Origin: Salticus scenicus
Taxonomy: Eukaryota; Arthropoda; Arachnida; Araneae; Salticidae
Reading direction: 5' to 3'
DNA length: 64,000 nucleotides
NCBI GenBank assembly: GCA_963930645.1
Contig: OZ005656.1
Coordinates: 185,669,135-185,733,134 of the forward strand
Shown here: in pieces, positions 31,105 through 43,266 of the stretch
Position numbering within the stretch: position 1 is the first letter of the stretch
How the letters are laid out: each line of letters begins with the position of its first letter
Notes under the pieces: generated by a model
The model's database searches: none
What the model saw: only the letters and a program-made list of their open reading frames with translations
What the model was told of the DNA's origin: nothing
Made by a program: the position numbers and the translations under genes

Positions 31105-31655
31105 CAGGGACCGATTTACCCACTTGGAGGCCCGGGGCACTCAAGTTCACCGGGCCCCTTTTCCTCGTACTTTAATATTATAACAAACAAAACAAACCAC
31201 ATATTTTTGATTCACGCGTCCAAAAATTCTCTCCACTTTTCATTTTATTGGTAAGAGTAAGACTTAACTAGACCCAATGCTTGTCTATCAGATCAATGTA
31301 CATCGCGCTCGTGTATCTGTACTGGGGTACGTGCCTCGATTTAGCTAGCTTTAGTAAGAGTTTGGAATGCCGTATCGGTAATATGCAGTTGTATTTGTGT
31401 TTAGTGAAAGTACTGCAATTTTTTTAGATGAGCTGATAGTTTCCTTGAAAGATAATAACGCCGATTTATAAAACAACACTGCAATACCTCCCCATCCATT
31501 GATGAAAAAACAAAAAACAACGATCATTATTGAAAAATTTGGAAATCTTTCCTTTTAACTATTTTTTTAAATGTATGATGGAATTTCTTGGAGGCCCCCT
31601 CAGTGTGAGGGCCCAGGGCACGTGCCCCGAATGCCCTGCCTTAAATCAGGCACTG
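31105..31655. mobile_element. Non-autonomous hAT element (MITE), 551 bp
   Basis: Left end CAGGGACCGATTTAC and right end, read inward, CAGTGCCTGATTTAA. The 8-bp target duplication ATCAGTTC is perfect at 31097-31104 and 31656-31663. GGAGGCCCGGGGCAC near the left end and GGGGCACGTGCCCTGGGCCC near the right extend the inverted ends. No coding sequence. Confidence 0.92.
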
Positions 31656-31663
31656 ATCAGTTC

Positions 31664-32700
31664 GACAAATTATTATTATTATTATGTAACATGACAGTTC
31701 TATGACCGAAATAAATTGTTTATAAATAATTTTACACACATTTTAATAAATAATAAAATACCTTTTTTTCATCGTTTCCCAACAAAGTTTAAATGTGTTT
31801 ATAAAAGAAAATTTAAACTTTTAAAGAGCTAAATTTAACAACAAATAATAATTTTTCAACTATTTTTAAACATTTTATCGGTTAAAGTTCAACTACACGA
31901 AATAAAAAAGAAGTAAAATCAAAATCAAAATGTTTTATAACAAAAGAATATTAAACTACGTAAGTAAACAAAAACATTGGCTGCGAAGAACAATCTCCAA
32001 ACCGTTACCATAGAAATTTACTGAAAATAAGCTGTTACCAAGGGAACCAAAGAATACGCAGGTGCAAAGAGAGCATGTCACACATAGAATAATAATAAAG
32101 GAAGAGGGAGCATGTCAATACTCTAATGCTTACAAACCACTTCTAGTGAATCCGCGATTGTAATGAAATGCTCGCCCACTGGTGGGCTAAGGTGAAATTA
32201 TCACACCACTGCATATCATCATATTATGCAATCGATTTTCCATGATGTAATGGCGGAGAAAGAACAATTATTAATCCACGTGGCTATTATATTTACTAAC
32301 AACTGCAGTTCAGAGAGCGCCATCTATCGATCATTACAAACGCGGATTGCCAGCGAAAGCTATTTTTGCTACTCAAAGCCTTAAAGTAGGGCACCCATGC
32401 TCGGCACATTTATCGCTGTTTGTTGCGGGTGCTGCCTCGCTGACTAATTGACAGAGAGATGAGATGATTCAAAAATCTCGCCAACCAATCAGATTGAAGC
32501 ATTTTAACAACCATATACCCGGCATTCCTGGATTTTACAAACCGAAACCAAAACATGTACGCTCCTTCTTCCTTTATTATTATTCTATGATGTCACATGA
32601 CTCATCTTGGACCTTCTTAAGGGTTACCATTTATCACTCTACTTTATATATCTCGTACCCAAGCAATGAGCGTGTCCGTGGAAAGGATCTGGTTGGTTGG
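31664..32700. other. Spacer; promoter-like words near 32.3-32.7 kb, no gene seen
   Basis: A/T-rich until about 32100, then more balanced. CCAACCAATCAGATTG at 32482, ATGATGTCACATGACTCAT at 32587 and a TATATATCT at 32645 are compatible with a promoter, but I found no coding exon to go with them. GCGCCATCTATCG at 32319 is a word common in arthropod intergenic DNA. Confidence 0.35.
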
Positions 32701-32703
32701 CAA

Positions 32704-33811
32704 CACAGATTATCATACAGATAGGACAGTGAAGCTAAAACGCGAACCGGAAATATAGTAGCACCATTAGTGTCAACAGAGGGGAACTACAAGTGTTAAG
32801 TCTGCATGAATAACATCTTTGACCGAAAATTGTTTTTCTATTACGCGAGTAGTTAGTAGCAGGTTAGTATGGGAAGTTTTCTTTTTCTTCACTTTCTATT
32901 GTTTTTGAATTCAGAAAATTATCCTCAAAACATTCACAGCTATTCTTCTAAGAAATAAAAATCAATTTTTATAATGTTTAAAAATCTGCTTTGTCAAACA
33001 TATCCATATTCAAGTACAAATTAAAATTACAAACTGTAATTCTGAAATAGCAGTATGAAATCATTAAATATTTAACGTTGCTTGTTTTAAATAATACAAA
33101 ATGCTTTAAAATGAAAAAAAATGTTTTTATTTTATGTATATTCAAAGTTTATTTTCTTCATAGTTAGCACTTGCTTCTTAAAATAAATTGCTTTTAACAA
33201 TCAAGTTTGTAAACAATAATAAAGTTGCCAAATGAAAACATATGTGCAGTTTTCTTTCCTTCACTTTTTCTACTACTTTTAAATTCACAAAATCATAACA
33301 TTACAGCTATTTTCTAAGAAATAAAACTAATTTTTATTATGTTTGAAAATAAATTTTGCCAAACACATTCGTGTTCAAGTGTACAAATTAATATAACAAA
33401 CTGTAATGCTGAAATAGCAGTATGGGATAAAATCTTAAATATTTAACATTGCATGGTTTAAATAATACAAAATGCTTTAAAATGAAAAAAAATATTTCTG
33501 GTTTATATATATTTTCGAAATTTATTTGCTTAATATTTAGTACTTGCTTCTTAAAATGCTTTCGACAATCAATTTCGTAAACAATAACAAAGTTGCCAAA
33601 TGTAAACATCGATACAATGGTTAGTTTATTGGATGTTGCGTTTAACGTTGCACTAATATTACAATGAACATAGATACAATAAAAATAAGACGAGCGATTG
33701 CGTAAACCGGAAATCTCGAGAAACTTACAGCCGTTGACAATAGGGTCGTTGCAGTCAAATTTTGGGTACCGAAGAATATACGGGAGTGTCCTATCTGTAT
33801 AATAATCTGTG
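32704..33811. mobile_element. Non-autonomous inverted-repeat element with internal tandem duplication
   Basis: Left end CACAGATTATCATACAGATAG and right end, read inward, CACAGATTATTATACAGATAG. The paired ends extend for 27 bp with two mismatches. The 10-bp sequence TGGTTGGCAA lies directly left of the element (32694-32703) and again at 33816-33825, four bases beyond the right end. That would suit a 9-10 bp target duplication as in Mutator-like elements. No transposase. The interior is largely a tandem duplication. Confidence 0.68.
32877..33610. repeat. Tandem duplication of a ~360-bp unit
   Basis: Unit 1 (about 32877-33238) and unit 2 (about 33248-33610) match along their length with perhaps 85% identity by eye. 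Shared landmarks include CAGCTATT...CTAAGAAATAAAA, GAAATAGCAGTATG, AATACAAAATGCTTTAAAAT and AAAGTTGCCAAATG. Confidence 0.82.
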
Positions 33812-34059
33812 GTTGTGGTTGGCAACTACTTCAGGTGATCATACGTCCTTTAAATTCGAGTCCCCGAATTTTAAACATTTTTATTTTTTATCCCCAAAAA
33901 AGCTTTGTTGAGGACACGAAATGTCCCCGAATCTAAATAATTCTTTTTATTTCTCTCAAGATCGTGGTCAAATGCACAAATGATTGCACAAGTTTGGGAA
34001 TCAACAAAACAGTGAAATAAACACCATCGTGCTATGGACTTTTATCTTGCTGGATTTGT

Positions 34060-34361
34060 CTGAAATTATATTACACGGCTCTCAGCAGTCACTTTATAAG
34101 AACCATGACTAAATTATGGTCGCTCCCATAATGCCGACAGAAAAATCATAATCCACATTATTTTCAAAATTCTTTACAAAAGCCAAATCGATCCAACTCA
34201 TACTCTAACAAAGGTAGGTAACGAATAAGCTTGATTCAATAATTTCAAATCATAATTCAGCATAAGTTGGATGATTTTCTCCCCTCTGCTATCAAGGGGT
34301 TTGTTGCCCCAGAGGTAGGATTTGGCATTCCAATCACCAATAATGATGGTGGGAATAGTGG
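34060..34361 (-). pseudogene. LINE ORF2 fragment: C-terminal half of the APE endonuclease
   Basis: The minus-strand frame reads PTIIIGDWNAKSYLWGNK then SRGEKIIQLM, matching the GDFNAKHPLWG-type core of LINE apurinic-like endonucleases (D and N of the active site are visible). After a one-base frame break comes SWIDLAF, the SSIDLT-type strand. No reverse transcriptase follows at lower coordinates. This is the continuation of the fragment at 41749-42132, from which it is separated by a 7.4-kb insertion. Confidence 0.75.
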
Positions 34362-34519
34362 AGTATTTGAGCCGTATTCTCCCTAAACCGGAAAATGGAA
34401 CGTAATCGGAATGGACACTAGCCGGAATGGAGTCTAAATCCCGATCCGAATGGAAACCTCTATTCTCCCTTCATTGAATTCCGTATGCGAAATCATTCCG
34501 AAGCATTCGAGAGGAAGTG

Positions 34520-35990
34520 ACGTATTTGAGACGCTCAAACCAATCAGCAGTTAGAGAAAAATCACGCTTGTTAGTAAACAAACAACCACTCGAAGGTTGT
34601 ATTTTCTCAGATATTTAAAATCGCTCACATTTAGTTCTGCTTAAACAGATATTTCAGAGTGTGTTTGAAAAGAAAGATACATCTAAAAATTAAAAAAGTG
34701 ATCGGTCAAAAAATTACCGTTCCATAAATCGTATGATTAATGTAGTAAAATTTTCATAAAATTTATTCACATCACATACTTTATTCCTACTACATATGGT
34801 ATGGATTCGATTGCTTTATAACACTAAAACATGAATATCATCCGAATACAGTATTTGCTGTATAGCATTGCATTTTGAATGTATCATATTGCGAGGTTTT
34901 ATCACACCTAACAATACTTTATCTAATTCTTTCTATTGCTGAATTATTCATTTATTAATATGTATTTCATTTTTATTGTGTACTTAATTTTTGATTTTTA
35001 CCTTAAAATTAAAAGAATTAACAGGAAATTTTTATAATTTAAAAATTGTTTATTGATTTAATGGAGTTCCTTTTTTTTTAATTATTTAGTTGAATAATTT
35101 TAAATTTATACTCGTTTAAATATGGTGACTGGTTAAATTATTAATTTAATGGTTAGCTTACTTGTTATATAATTTTATATTCAAGTAATTTCTTCATCAG
35201 AGGTTTTAGATAATTTGTCATGAAGAAATTTGAAAGAATTTTTTAAAACATATAAGTTGAATTTTTTCAATGTCTTAATTATTCATAGGAAACAGAGTTA
35301 TTGCTAGTATGTCATGATTTGTGGAAAAATATTTTTTATTTTTAATTGTAATTTTTCCAGTCGCAAGCCAAACCTTATACATCCTAAATTAAAATATTTT
35401 CTAGCAATTTTTACAAGAACCTATAAAAATATATGAAAGTCTATAAGAGGTATTCTTTTAAAACATATTTTTACATTCTGCAATATTCACAAAAGAAAGT
35501 ATTGGATTCATAAAAATTTTAAACTTCTAGTCTTTGATGGATTTTACATGTTTAAAGGTGTTTCAAACATGATTTGACCATTCAGAAACTGGCTGTCTGT
35601 GTGTTAGACGTCTGCTGAAGCTTCGTATCTGTGAGAAGAAAAATAAATATACCCCCCCCCATACATACACTCTACCTCAATTTACTATTAATTTCACCTC
35701 TAATATGTTATGAAATAACATTTATTTAGACTACCTATGAAATTTATGCAATTAGGATTGCCAGAAAAAAATGTCAAATTGTCTTGTATTTTTCACTTAA
35801 AAAAAAAAGGCAGCTCAGCCATTAGTTATTATTTTTTCTTTTTAAGGCTGTCAGTGAAATGTATTAATGGTTTTTAAAAGATTCGAGATCAGCGGGTCAT
35901 CAATATTTTAGACTATCTTTTGGGAAAATTGACCACGCTGTGTGTGTTCAAGTAAAGTAGCTCAATGAAATGTCTCTCACTTGATATGTT
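34520..35990. other. Interior of the 7.4-kb element, AT-rich, no gene seen
   Basis: A/T-rich with no supported frame. There is a C run near 35652. Confidence 0.5.
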
Positions 35991-36004
35991 CGTAAGAAAG
36001 AAGG

Positions 36005-36133
36005 TGCTGGGTTCAATCCTAGGTCAAATTCATCTGAGCAGTTTGGAGTTTTACATGGTTTTCTCTGAAACTTGCATAAATATGGCTTAGAACCCTTGCA
36101 TAGTCAATCAGTTCCAACCCACACAACACAATC
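36005..36133 (+). repeat. tRNA-derived SINE, partial old copy
   Basis: Contains a B-box-like GGGTTCAATCC and the body phrase CTCTGAAACTTGCATAAATA, then AGTCAATC near the end. The A-box head is not recognisable. Confidence 0.6.
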
Positions 36134-36289
36134 CAGTTTTGCCCTTTACCGTTATTGGACATTACACTGATTGTTCATATCAATTGAAACTTCACAATTT
36201 TCTGAATTACCTGTATTTGTACAATCGATTTCATTTAAGAAAATTCTTCTTAAAAGATCATCCCCCACCACAACATCACATATAATGGA

Positions 36290-36440
36290 GGGTGTTGTGT
36301 TGTTTAAGGTAAACTGACTATGAGAGGACCCTAGGCCTGGGTGGCGTTCTTTCTGTGGGTCTCTTTCTAAAGAGTCCTGGCTCAAATTCATGCAAGTTTC
36401 AGAAAAATCTCTGAACTGCTAGGCTGAAATGCTAGTGCTG
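36290..36440 (-). repeat. tRNA-derived SINE, partial old copy
   Basis: The minus strand shows CTGAAACTTGCATGAATTTG and AAAGAGACCCACAGAAAG, from the middle and 3' part of the same SINE family. It lies inverted relative to the copy at 36005. Confidence 0.58.
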
Positions 36441-36449
36441 AATTTGAAC

Positions 36450-37600
36450 TCCACATTTAATGGATTCAAAATTATTAACTATGATATCAAATTATGAATC
36501 ACTCCCAAGTTATAATAGATCATGAATGAAAAACAAAAAGTAACCAACATATTATTAAAAAACAATCTCAAATGCCATATTCCTCACTATAAGATTCATT
36601 TTTGGCTCTCTGTAATATGTAAGTATCTGTTAAAGTAAAATGTAATGAAAAATTCACAACTTGCAACAACATAAGTGTTTTTTTTTTTTTTGTTTTTTTT
36701 TTAAATAAGCAGCTACTTCATAATAAGCTAATTTTTGAAAGCTTATTTTTTTATTTATATATTTTTTATAAGCAGCTACTTGATATTAAGCTAATCTTTT
36801 AAAAGCTTATTTTTTTATTAATAATCCTAATAAACCAAATGCCCAATTTTCTGAAAAGTAACACTGTAAACTGTTGCCATTACTAAAACAAAAAAAAAAA
36901 AAAAAAAAGTCACAAATTTGGCCAAGGGTGCCCCATACTAAAGCTGTGCTCTATTTTCAGCAAATCAAAGCCATAGTTAAGTGCTATCATATACGTACAG
37001 CTATTAAGAAAATATAAATGATATTCAATTATTTGAGGTTCATTATGTTGATTAGAAACACTGTTATTTCAAAATAAACTAAAAATGCATTGACATTAAG
37101 AAACAGCTTTAGTATAAGATCTCTTGATGAAATTTGAAAACTGGCTCCTAAGTAGCTCGAGCGATTTTCGGAAGTCTTTTATTATGCAATTGCAATAGCC
37201 ATTTTAATTCATCACTAAAGTGGCAAAAAATAATAAAAGTCGCGAAGGGGATTCTATACTAAAACTGCACCCATTTTAGTTTGTGGATGATAAAATCAAG
37301 GGGAAAAAACCTATAAGACAATTCGATTAATTTAAATGAACATTTAAAAAATAAATAAATCATCTATTATGACATCAATTTTAGCAGCTATTTTTGTTTA
37401 AACAGGAATAATTTTTAAATTTAACATACATGTGCAAAGAAGTGTTTCATTTTTATATTAAAATAAATAAATGAAATAAAAAGTTGTAAACATGTTATAT
37501 TGTTGGTCTGTGCTGGAAATTACAGCTCAAAGAAGAATGTTGGGGAAAAACACAAAAAATCATATTTTTAAAATATCGAAATTTTAAAGTGCATTGTGAA
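36450..37600. other. AT-rich interior with diverged dispersed-repeat pieces
   Basis: Two near-copies of a ~60-bp segment (AGCAGCTACTT...AAGCTAAT at 36709 and 36771). A segment near 37100-37260 shares CAGCTTTAGTAT and AATAATAAAAGTCGC with 21525-21540 and 38440-38460. No gene seen. Confidence 0.45.
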
Positions 37601-37624
37601 TCTGCACATATTCCTCTATCTAGA

Positions 37625-37848
37625 GGGTCCACCAGTGGCCGAGCGGTTCTGCGCTCAAAAGCTGGTAGACGTGAGGTGCCGGGTTTGATCCCAGGTCGCG
37701 CTCGTCGCCCTAGCCTTTCAGAGTTTTCCGTGTTTTTCTCTGAAACTTGTGTAAATACGGGCTAGGACGCCTTAGAAAAACCCCCACAGAGGGCATATCC
37801 CTCAGGCCCAGGACCTACACAGTCAATCGGCCTTATTCCCAAATTCAA
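37625..37848 (+). repeat. tRNA-derived SINE with 13-bp target duplication
   Basis: The best plus-strand copy. The A box TGGCCGAGCGG (37636-37646) fits the RNA polymerase III consensus exactly. The B box GGTTTGATCCC (37682-37692) has one change. The tRNA-like head resembles a Leu/Ser class tRNA. The body carries CGTGTTTTTCTCTGAAACTT, the GGACGCC..GAAAAACCCCC block and ends AGTCAATCGGCCTTATTCCC. Flanks repeat TCCTCTATCTAGA at 37612-37624 and 37849-37861, showing a target-primed insertion. Confidence 0.88.
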
Positions 37849-37926
37849 TCCTCTATCTAGAAGGGAAAAAAAAAGACTGTGCCATATATATATATTTTAA
37901 ATCTACATCGCACTCAGGCAAAGATA

Positions 37927-38048
37927 CACTGTAAAAAAATAACTATTACCAGCTGCAATCTGTGATTTATTTTATCCAATCACAGAGAATTTCTTGCAAG
38001 AAATTCTCTGTGATTGGATAAAATAAATCACAGATTGCAGCTGGTAAT

Positions 38049-38082
<34 letters not shown>

Positions 38083-38085
38083 GTG
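37927..38085. mobile_element. Near-perfect palindromic MITE, TA-flanked
   Basis: Arms of about 73 bp are almost perfect inverted copies meeting at GAATTTCTTGCAAGAAATTC with essentially no loop. The outer ends are CACTGTAAAAAAA and TTTTTACAGTG, with TA on each side (37925-37926, 38086-38087). The right arm has an expanded T run (38052-38079). This looks like a Tc1/mariner-derived foldback. As RNA or single-stranded DNA it would form one long hairpin. Confidence 0.9.
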
Positions 38086-38106
38086 TACAAATATCTTCTT
38101 TTATTA

Positions 38107-38233
38107 GTATAAAAGCAGGCTTTGCCTGCCTTACGGGAAAAAAGAAAAGAAAGAACATATATGAGAACTTAATTGATTGAAATCAATATTTCAAAAATAA
38201 ATAAATAATTAAAATAAAATATTATGATGTCAG

Positions 38234-38267
<34 letters not shown>

Positions 38268-39010
38268 TAATTTAAGCATTTAAATAAACTTTAATGATTA
38301 TTGGCGACTATTTTCAGCACAGCTTTAATATGGCTTGGCAGTTTCAAACATTTTGTTTGCCATTTTAGCGGTAAATTGAAATGGTTATTGCAATTGCATA
38401 AGTAAAGACCTTGACATCAATCATCACATAGCAAAAAAATAATAATAAAAGTCACCAAAGAGGTTAAAGCTGTGTCAACGTTACTTTTATGAATAACAAA
38501 ATCAAGGGGAAAAATTTGATTATTTGAAAAAAAAAAAAAAATCATTATTATGTCAGTTTTATCAGATATTTTTTTATGATACAGATTTACATAAAAATAA
38601 ATTTATTATTTATAATCAAAGGGCAGGGGGAGGGACAACATTCTTATGGGGTTTTTATTTAATATATTTTGAACAATTTATCCTATTGAATCAAAAGTTA
38701 CAGCGCTAGATAGATTTATAAATTTGAAATTAATAAATGTACTAATTTTTGTTGCGATCGGTGGAACAGTTTACTTTGTAAAACAAATTAAAATCTGATA
38801 TAACACAACATACAATTTATCAAAATAAAGTCGCGGTCAAGAAATTTTTTTGGAGTGGTCGTACCTGACAAGAAACTTTTAGTAAAACAAGTAAAAGAAA
38901 CTTTTTACTTGCTAGTTTTTGAAGCTTTTTACTTACTAGTTAACATCTAATTCCAGAAGGCTTAAAAATGAAATTATTATACCTACTCAGTATTCACAGA
39001 GTACATATTG
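38107..39010. repeat. Dispersed repeat, GCAGGCTTTGCC family, second copy
   Basis: Starts AAAAGCAGGCTTTGCCTGCC and shares GGCGACTATTTTCAGCACAGC with the copy at 21430. It ends near GCGATCGGTGGAACAG, comparable to the ATCGAGCAGTTTTAGC end of that copy. An AT microsatellite lies at 38234-38262. No protein. Confidence 0.48.
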
Positions 39011-39046
39011 AATTCTTGGGTGCAGCTCTTGTAAAATATAATTCTG

Positions 39047-39078
<32 letters not shown>

Positions 39079-41480
39079 ACAGTTGTTTCGGATAAAAATA
39101 ATAGTACAACATTTCATCAGGCAAAAAAGTAGACATAAGTAGCATTTTCATACACTTTTTTTTTTAAAGATGAAACTATGCAAAGACAAGACATTAAAAT
39201 TAAGTATTAGAATTTTAATGAGAAAATCTATTATATTTGAGCAATAAATATATTTTATAACCTTCAATTTATAAAAAAAAAGAAATTATTTTATGCTTTA
39301 GTATTCAATTAAGTTTTATTTGATTTACCGATTGAACAAATTCACATCCTAAAGACAAAAAAGTTAAATTTTAATCATCATAAAAATATGATGTTATTTT
39401 ATTAATAGAAGTAATTTGAAGCAAGGACAAAGTAAAAATTAATATCAATAAATAAATAAAAAAAAAAAAAAAAAAATCAATTTAAACTTGAGTTAAAGAG
39501 AAAATATAAAATTATTGCCTGTATAGCAATTCCTACTTAGATGTGACGTCGACTTGTTTCCAAAGCATTACCAGGGAGATGTGTCTCAATCGTGCAGCTT
39601 TTTAATATAAACATTGCATAATTTAGACACTCACCAGGCTTTAGTTACAATCAGTTTTCAAGTTCTACAAAATTTACATTGTCCTCTTCAGGAGGGGTGC
39701 CTTAGATGGTGGTCTGTCAGAGTTCTTCTGTAGGAGGGCTGTCTCAGCTCTTAGCCTTGTCTTACTGAGTACATTAAAGTTCCAAGAGAGAAATATTTTC
39801 TTTCGCTCTTTTGTGTGAAACCAATGAATATTAAAGAATTAAGAGATCTAGTACACATTGAAAAATAAGTAAATATTAAATATAAATAAGAAAGCAGGAG
39901 GAAATTAATAATAATAAATAGAAAAGTTGTGAGGAAATAAGATTGAGTCAATTGCAGGTCACCACAGGTCAGCTTCGGTAAAACATTGTGAGAAATCATT
40001 GAAAATTAATTATAATACTTTTATTTTTACTACTAAAAGTGTTACTATTAAATGTGTTTTTATTATGTGGTGCTTTGTTAACTAAGAGTCAGCAACAAAT
40101 CATTTGCACAAGGCTAATGAAAAAATACAACATTTTCTTTGCTCAGTTAAGTTGCCTATGAACTATTATAAAAAGAAAAAAATTAATAATAATCTACAAA
40201 TTCTTGAATAGGTTTGCCATTAGTGGTCTGATTTTATAATAAATGAATTTGGATTGTCTTAAATATATGAATTTATATATATATATTTAATATACACACA
40301 CTATGTTAAATAATTTTACTTAATTTTTTTGTCAGAAATCTTTAAGAATTTCCCCCTACATTAACTATCAACACATAAATGACATATTTTTACTATGCAA
40401 CTTTTCTTTATCCTTTTCTTTTATCGCAAGAAATATTTTTAACACTAATTACTCCATAAATGACCAAAAGAATGGTACTTGCTAGTTCTTGCGCATAATT
40501 TATTATTAACAATTTACTTTTTCTGATTAAAGAAAAAATCATTCATTACATGCTACTTTTATCACTGTAATTAACACAATATTTTATTTTCTACACTTAG
40601 AAAAGGGTGTAAAACATTTAGAATAATGGAACTACTCAATGGGATAATAAAATTTTCAACTACAACTTATTATTTTATTAAATGTAATAAGTGAGTTGTT
40701 GAAGGCATAATTCATCTGGCATGTAAAAATAAATATATTAAATAAATTTACATTGTGTAGAGCATAAATATAGTACACAATTAAAATATCAAAGTTATAG
40801 TTAAAAAAAAAAAAGCATTTCCAAAGCCTGTATTGAATTTAATACATATTTTTTAACAAATTAAGAAAAAGTTGTTTGTACTTAAAAGTGCTGGATATTT
40901 CAATCAATTTCTGCAAAGTTTGCATTAGTTTTTAAAGTACAAAAGTTTGTAATTATCAGTTAAAAAATCTGCAATATTTAGAATAAGTAATAACTATGAA
41001 ATACATACATATTACTTTAAAAGCAAGTTGAAAGTTCCTTAAATTATTTAAGCTTTCAAATATAATAAAGCATGACTTAATGAATTATGTCATTTTAATG
41101 GAGAAAAGTGCCCAGATTAACATAATGAATGCAACACAAAAAGGTAATATGAATGCAGTGCATCACATGGAGTAAGTCTCAAAAGTTATGGAATACAAGG
41201 TATAAAATGAACGAAATTTTAACGAATGTATAAAGCACTTATAAAATCAAAAACACAAAAATTATTACTTAAATATTCAACCATATAAAACATGGGATAT
41301 AAGTCGCATTATACTTGTAAACAACCATTGACTATCATAAAAAACGACAGTTTTTTGAGTGACGCAGCATAACCAACTTAACAGAAAATATAAAGAAGAA
41401 ATTTCGCTAAATATTACCTTCATTCAGGATACAAAGCTTTTACATAAGACTTCGGTTGCAAAAACTCCGGCAAACTTCCA
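39011..41480. other. AT-rich interior of the 7.4-kb element, no gene seen
   Basis: A runs at about 39049-39077 and 39460-39476. Bases 39530-39760 are less A/T-rich but without a supported frame. Nothing else recognised. Confidence 0.5.
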
Positions 41481-41748
41481 ATTAAAAAGAAAGGCGCTTT
41501 TTTTTCAACACAGTCATACACTTCAATAACAACAAACTGTCCGCCATTTTATCTTTCCACACAATATTCCGTTTACGAATGCTATTCCGGCTGCTCTGAG
41601 CTGTCGGAAAAGATAGATCCATATTCCGTAAATTCGAAAAGCCTGGATTCCGGTTTTTGCTGGGAGAATAACTCTTCTTCGGATTCCCGCTCGAAATCTC
41701 CCCATTCCGCATGAAATTACGATTCCGAAGGAGGGGAGAATACGGCCC

Positions 41749-42132
41749 TTTGTTTAGTAATATTTGAACAGTGTTGATTTCGTCAAGAATTTCACCCGAA
41801 GGTCTTGAATAGACAGAGATAGCCATAAAACGAAAATCATAAATAGTGATTTCAACCATCACAACAAACTTGTTGCAAAAACATAAAAAAGTAGAACATT
41901 TGTTGTTTAGAACTACAATGGCTGCTTTGGCTTCACTGTTAGAATAAAAAGCTCTGTTATTTCTAGGAAGGTTAGTAATCTTATTGTTGTATAAACACAT
42001 TTCATTCAGACCGATAATGTCCACTTCATACCTGTTAAAACCTTGAAGTAGAGTAGCAGAAGCTGCTCTACATCTACTGTTACCCATGTTTAAGTGCCAG
42101 ATATTGATTTTATTGAGATCACTGTTGGTCAT
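41749..42132 (-). pseudogene. LINE ORF2 fragment: N-terminal half of the APE endonuclease
   Basis: The minus-strand frame begins MTNSDLNKINIWHLNMGNSR and continues with LLQGFNRYEVDIIGLNEMCL, the N-terminal strands and the catalytic-glutamate region of a LINE apurinic-like endonuclease. Then come AKAAIVVLN and ISVYSRPSGEILDEI. It is cut after ILLNK by the 7.4-kb element. The start overlaps the end of the upstream ORF1 by 14 bp, a compact ORF1/ORF2 junction as in Jockey/I-type LINEs. Confidence 0.78.
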
Positions 42133-42379
42133 AGTCGGTTCTTAATATAGGTTTCTCAATTTCTTTCAGCCAGATTGAACAGGTTTTTTCAGTACAGGTA
42201 TGGTTGGTGGAATAATTTGTGTTAAAGTTCTGATTAGCAAATTGATAATTTATGCAGTTAGCCTCTTTAGAGCAGCTAGCAGTTTCGTGGTCTCCACATT
42301 TTAAACATATTTTCGGGTTTCTACAATACTTGCTAGTATGCCCGTATCTGGCACAGTGAAGCACATCATAGGTCTCAAG
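42119..42379 (-). pseudogene. LINE ORF1 fragment: C-terminal zinc-knuckle region
   Basis: Reads HCARYGHTSKYC, then ICLKCGDHETASC and CINY, a degraded array of CCHC knuckles like those at the end of Gag-like ORF1 proteins of Jockey/I-type LINEs. The first cysteine pair of knuckle 1 is partly lost. It ends in a stop overlapping the ORF2 start. The N-terminal part of ORF1 is on the far side of the hAT element, at 45015-45719. Confidence 0.75.
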
Positions 42380-43231
42380 TAGGGCTGGATTATTTATCAA
42401 TATATCACAAAATATCAATATGTTTTTAGTATCGCAATAACAGTATTTAAAATCTTACTCTGCCGATATATCGCTTTAACGATATTTCTCAGCGTGCACC
42501 ATGCAGCCGACCGATCGCACATCGATAAATAACTTTAAAACATCCAATCCTACTACCTCCTTCAAACTCCGCTTCTTTCCCTTTCTTTCAAACTCCGCTT
42601 TCCGCTTCCGCTTTTCCCTACCACGCATGCACAGTACGACCGATTAAATCCCGCCCGCAAAATAGCACCGAATATCTCTTACTCAAATATTCCTTTCCTT
42701 CTTTCCCCACATCCCCCTCTCATAGCCCCAAACGATCTCAGCAACCGCAATACATCCGAATGTACTATAACCACTTCCCTTTTCTGTCATACCTGTGATC
42801 TCTCAAATCGAAAATAAATACCAGTACCACTGCTTAAAAAGTCAGACGTTGAACGATAACATATAAAATATATCATTCATCGAGTTATCGCAGTATATTA
42901 TTTCCCAGCTTCTCACATTCGAAGATATCCCCATACCAGTAATATTGCAGCTCATTTCCTGCTATTGGCTCATTCATATCGGTATTAAATGGCCAATGAC
43001 ATGCGAGATTCAACATATGTTTATCAAACATGATCAAAGCCGAATTGCAGTTTTGATCGCAAGAGTAATCTCGTCTGCCGGATGTTCACTCACTGATATC
43101 GATATATTTTTTTCATGTAGTATACTACATGACCGCAATATATTGCGGTTTACGTGAAAGTAATATTTAGAATATTGAATGTAAAATGAATGTTCGCAGT
43201 CACATCGATTGTTCGAAATAAGATCAAGTGG

Positions 43232-43266
<35 letters not shown>

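Larger units (their letters stand above)
34370..41748. mobile_element. 7.4-kb inverted-repeat element splitting the LINE endonuclease
   Basis: Ends GCCGTATTCTCCC at the left and the inverted GGGAGAATACGGC at the right. The ends are followed inward by scattered CGGAATGG/ATTCCG words on both sides (34395-34510; 41565-41730), a subterminal-repeat design. A 4-bp duplication TTTG (34366-34369 and 41749-41752) brackets it. Taking out the element with one TTTG brings the two LINE halves back into one reading frame, which supports these borders. The interior contains SINEs, a palindromic MITE and dispersed repeats but no recognised transposase, so the superfamily is unknown. Confidence 0.72.
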
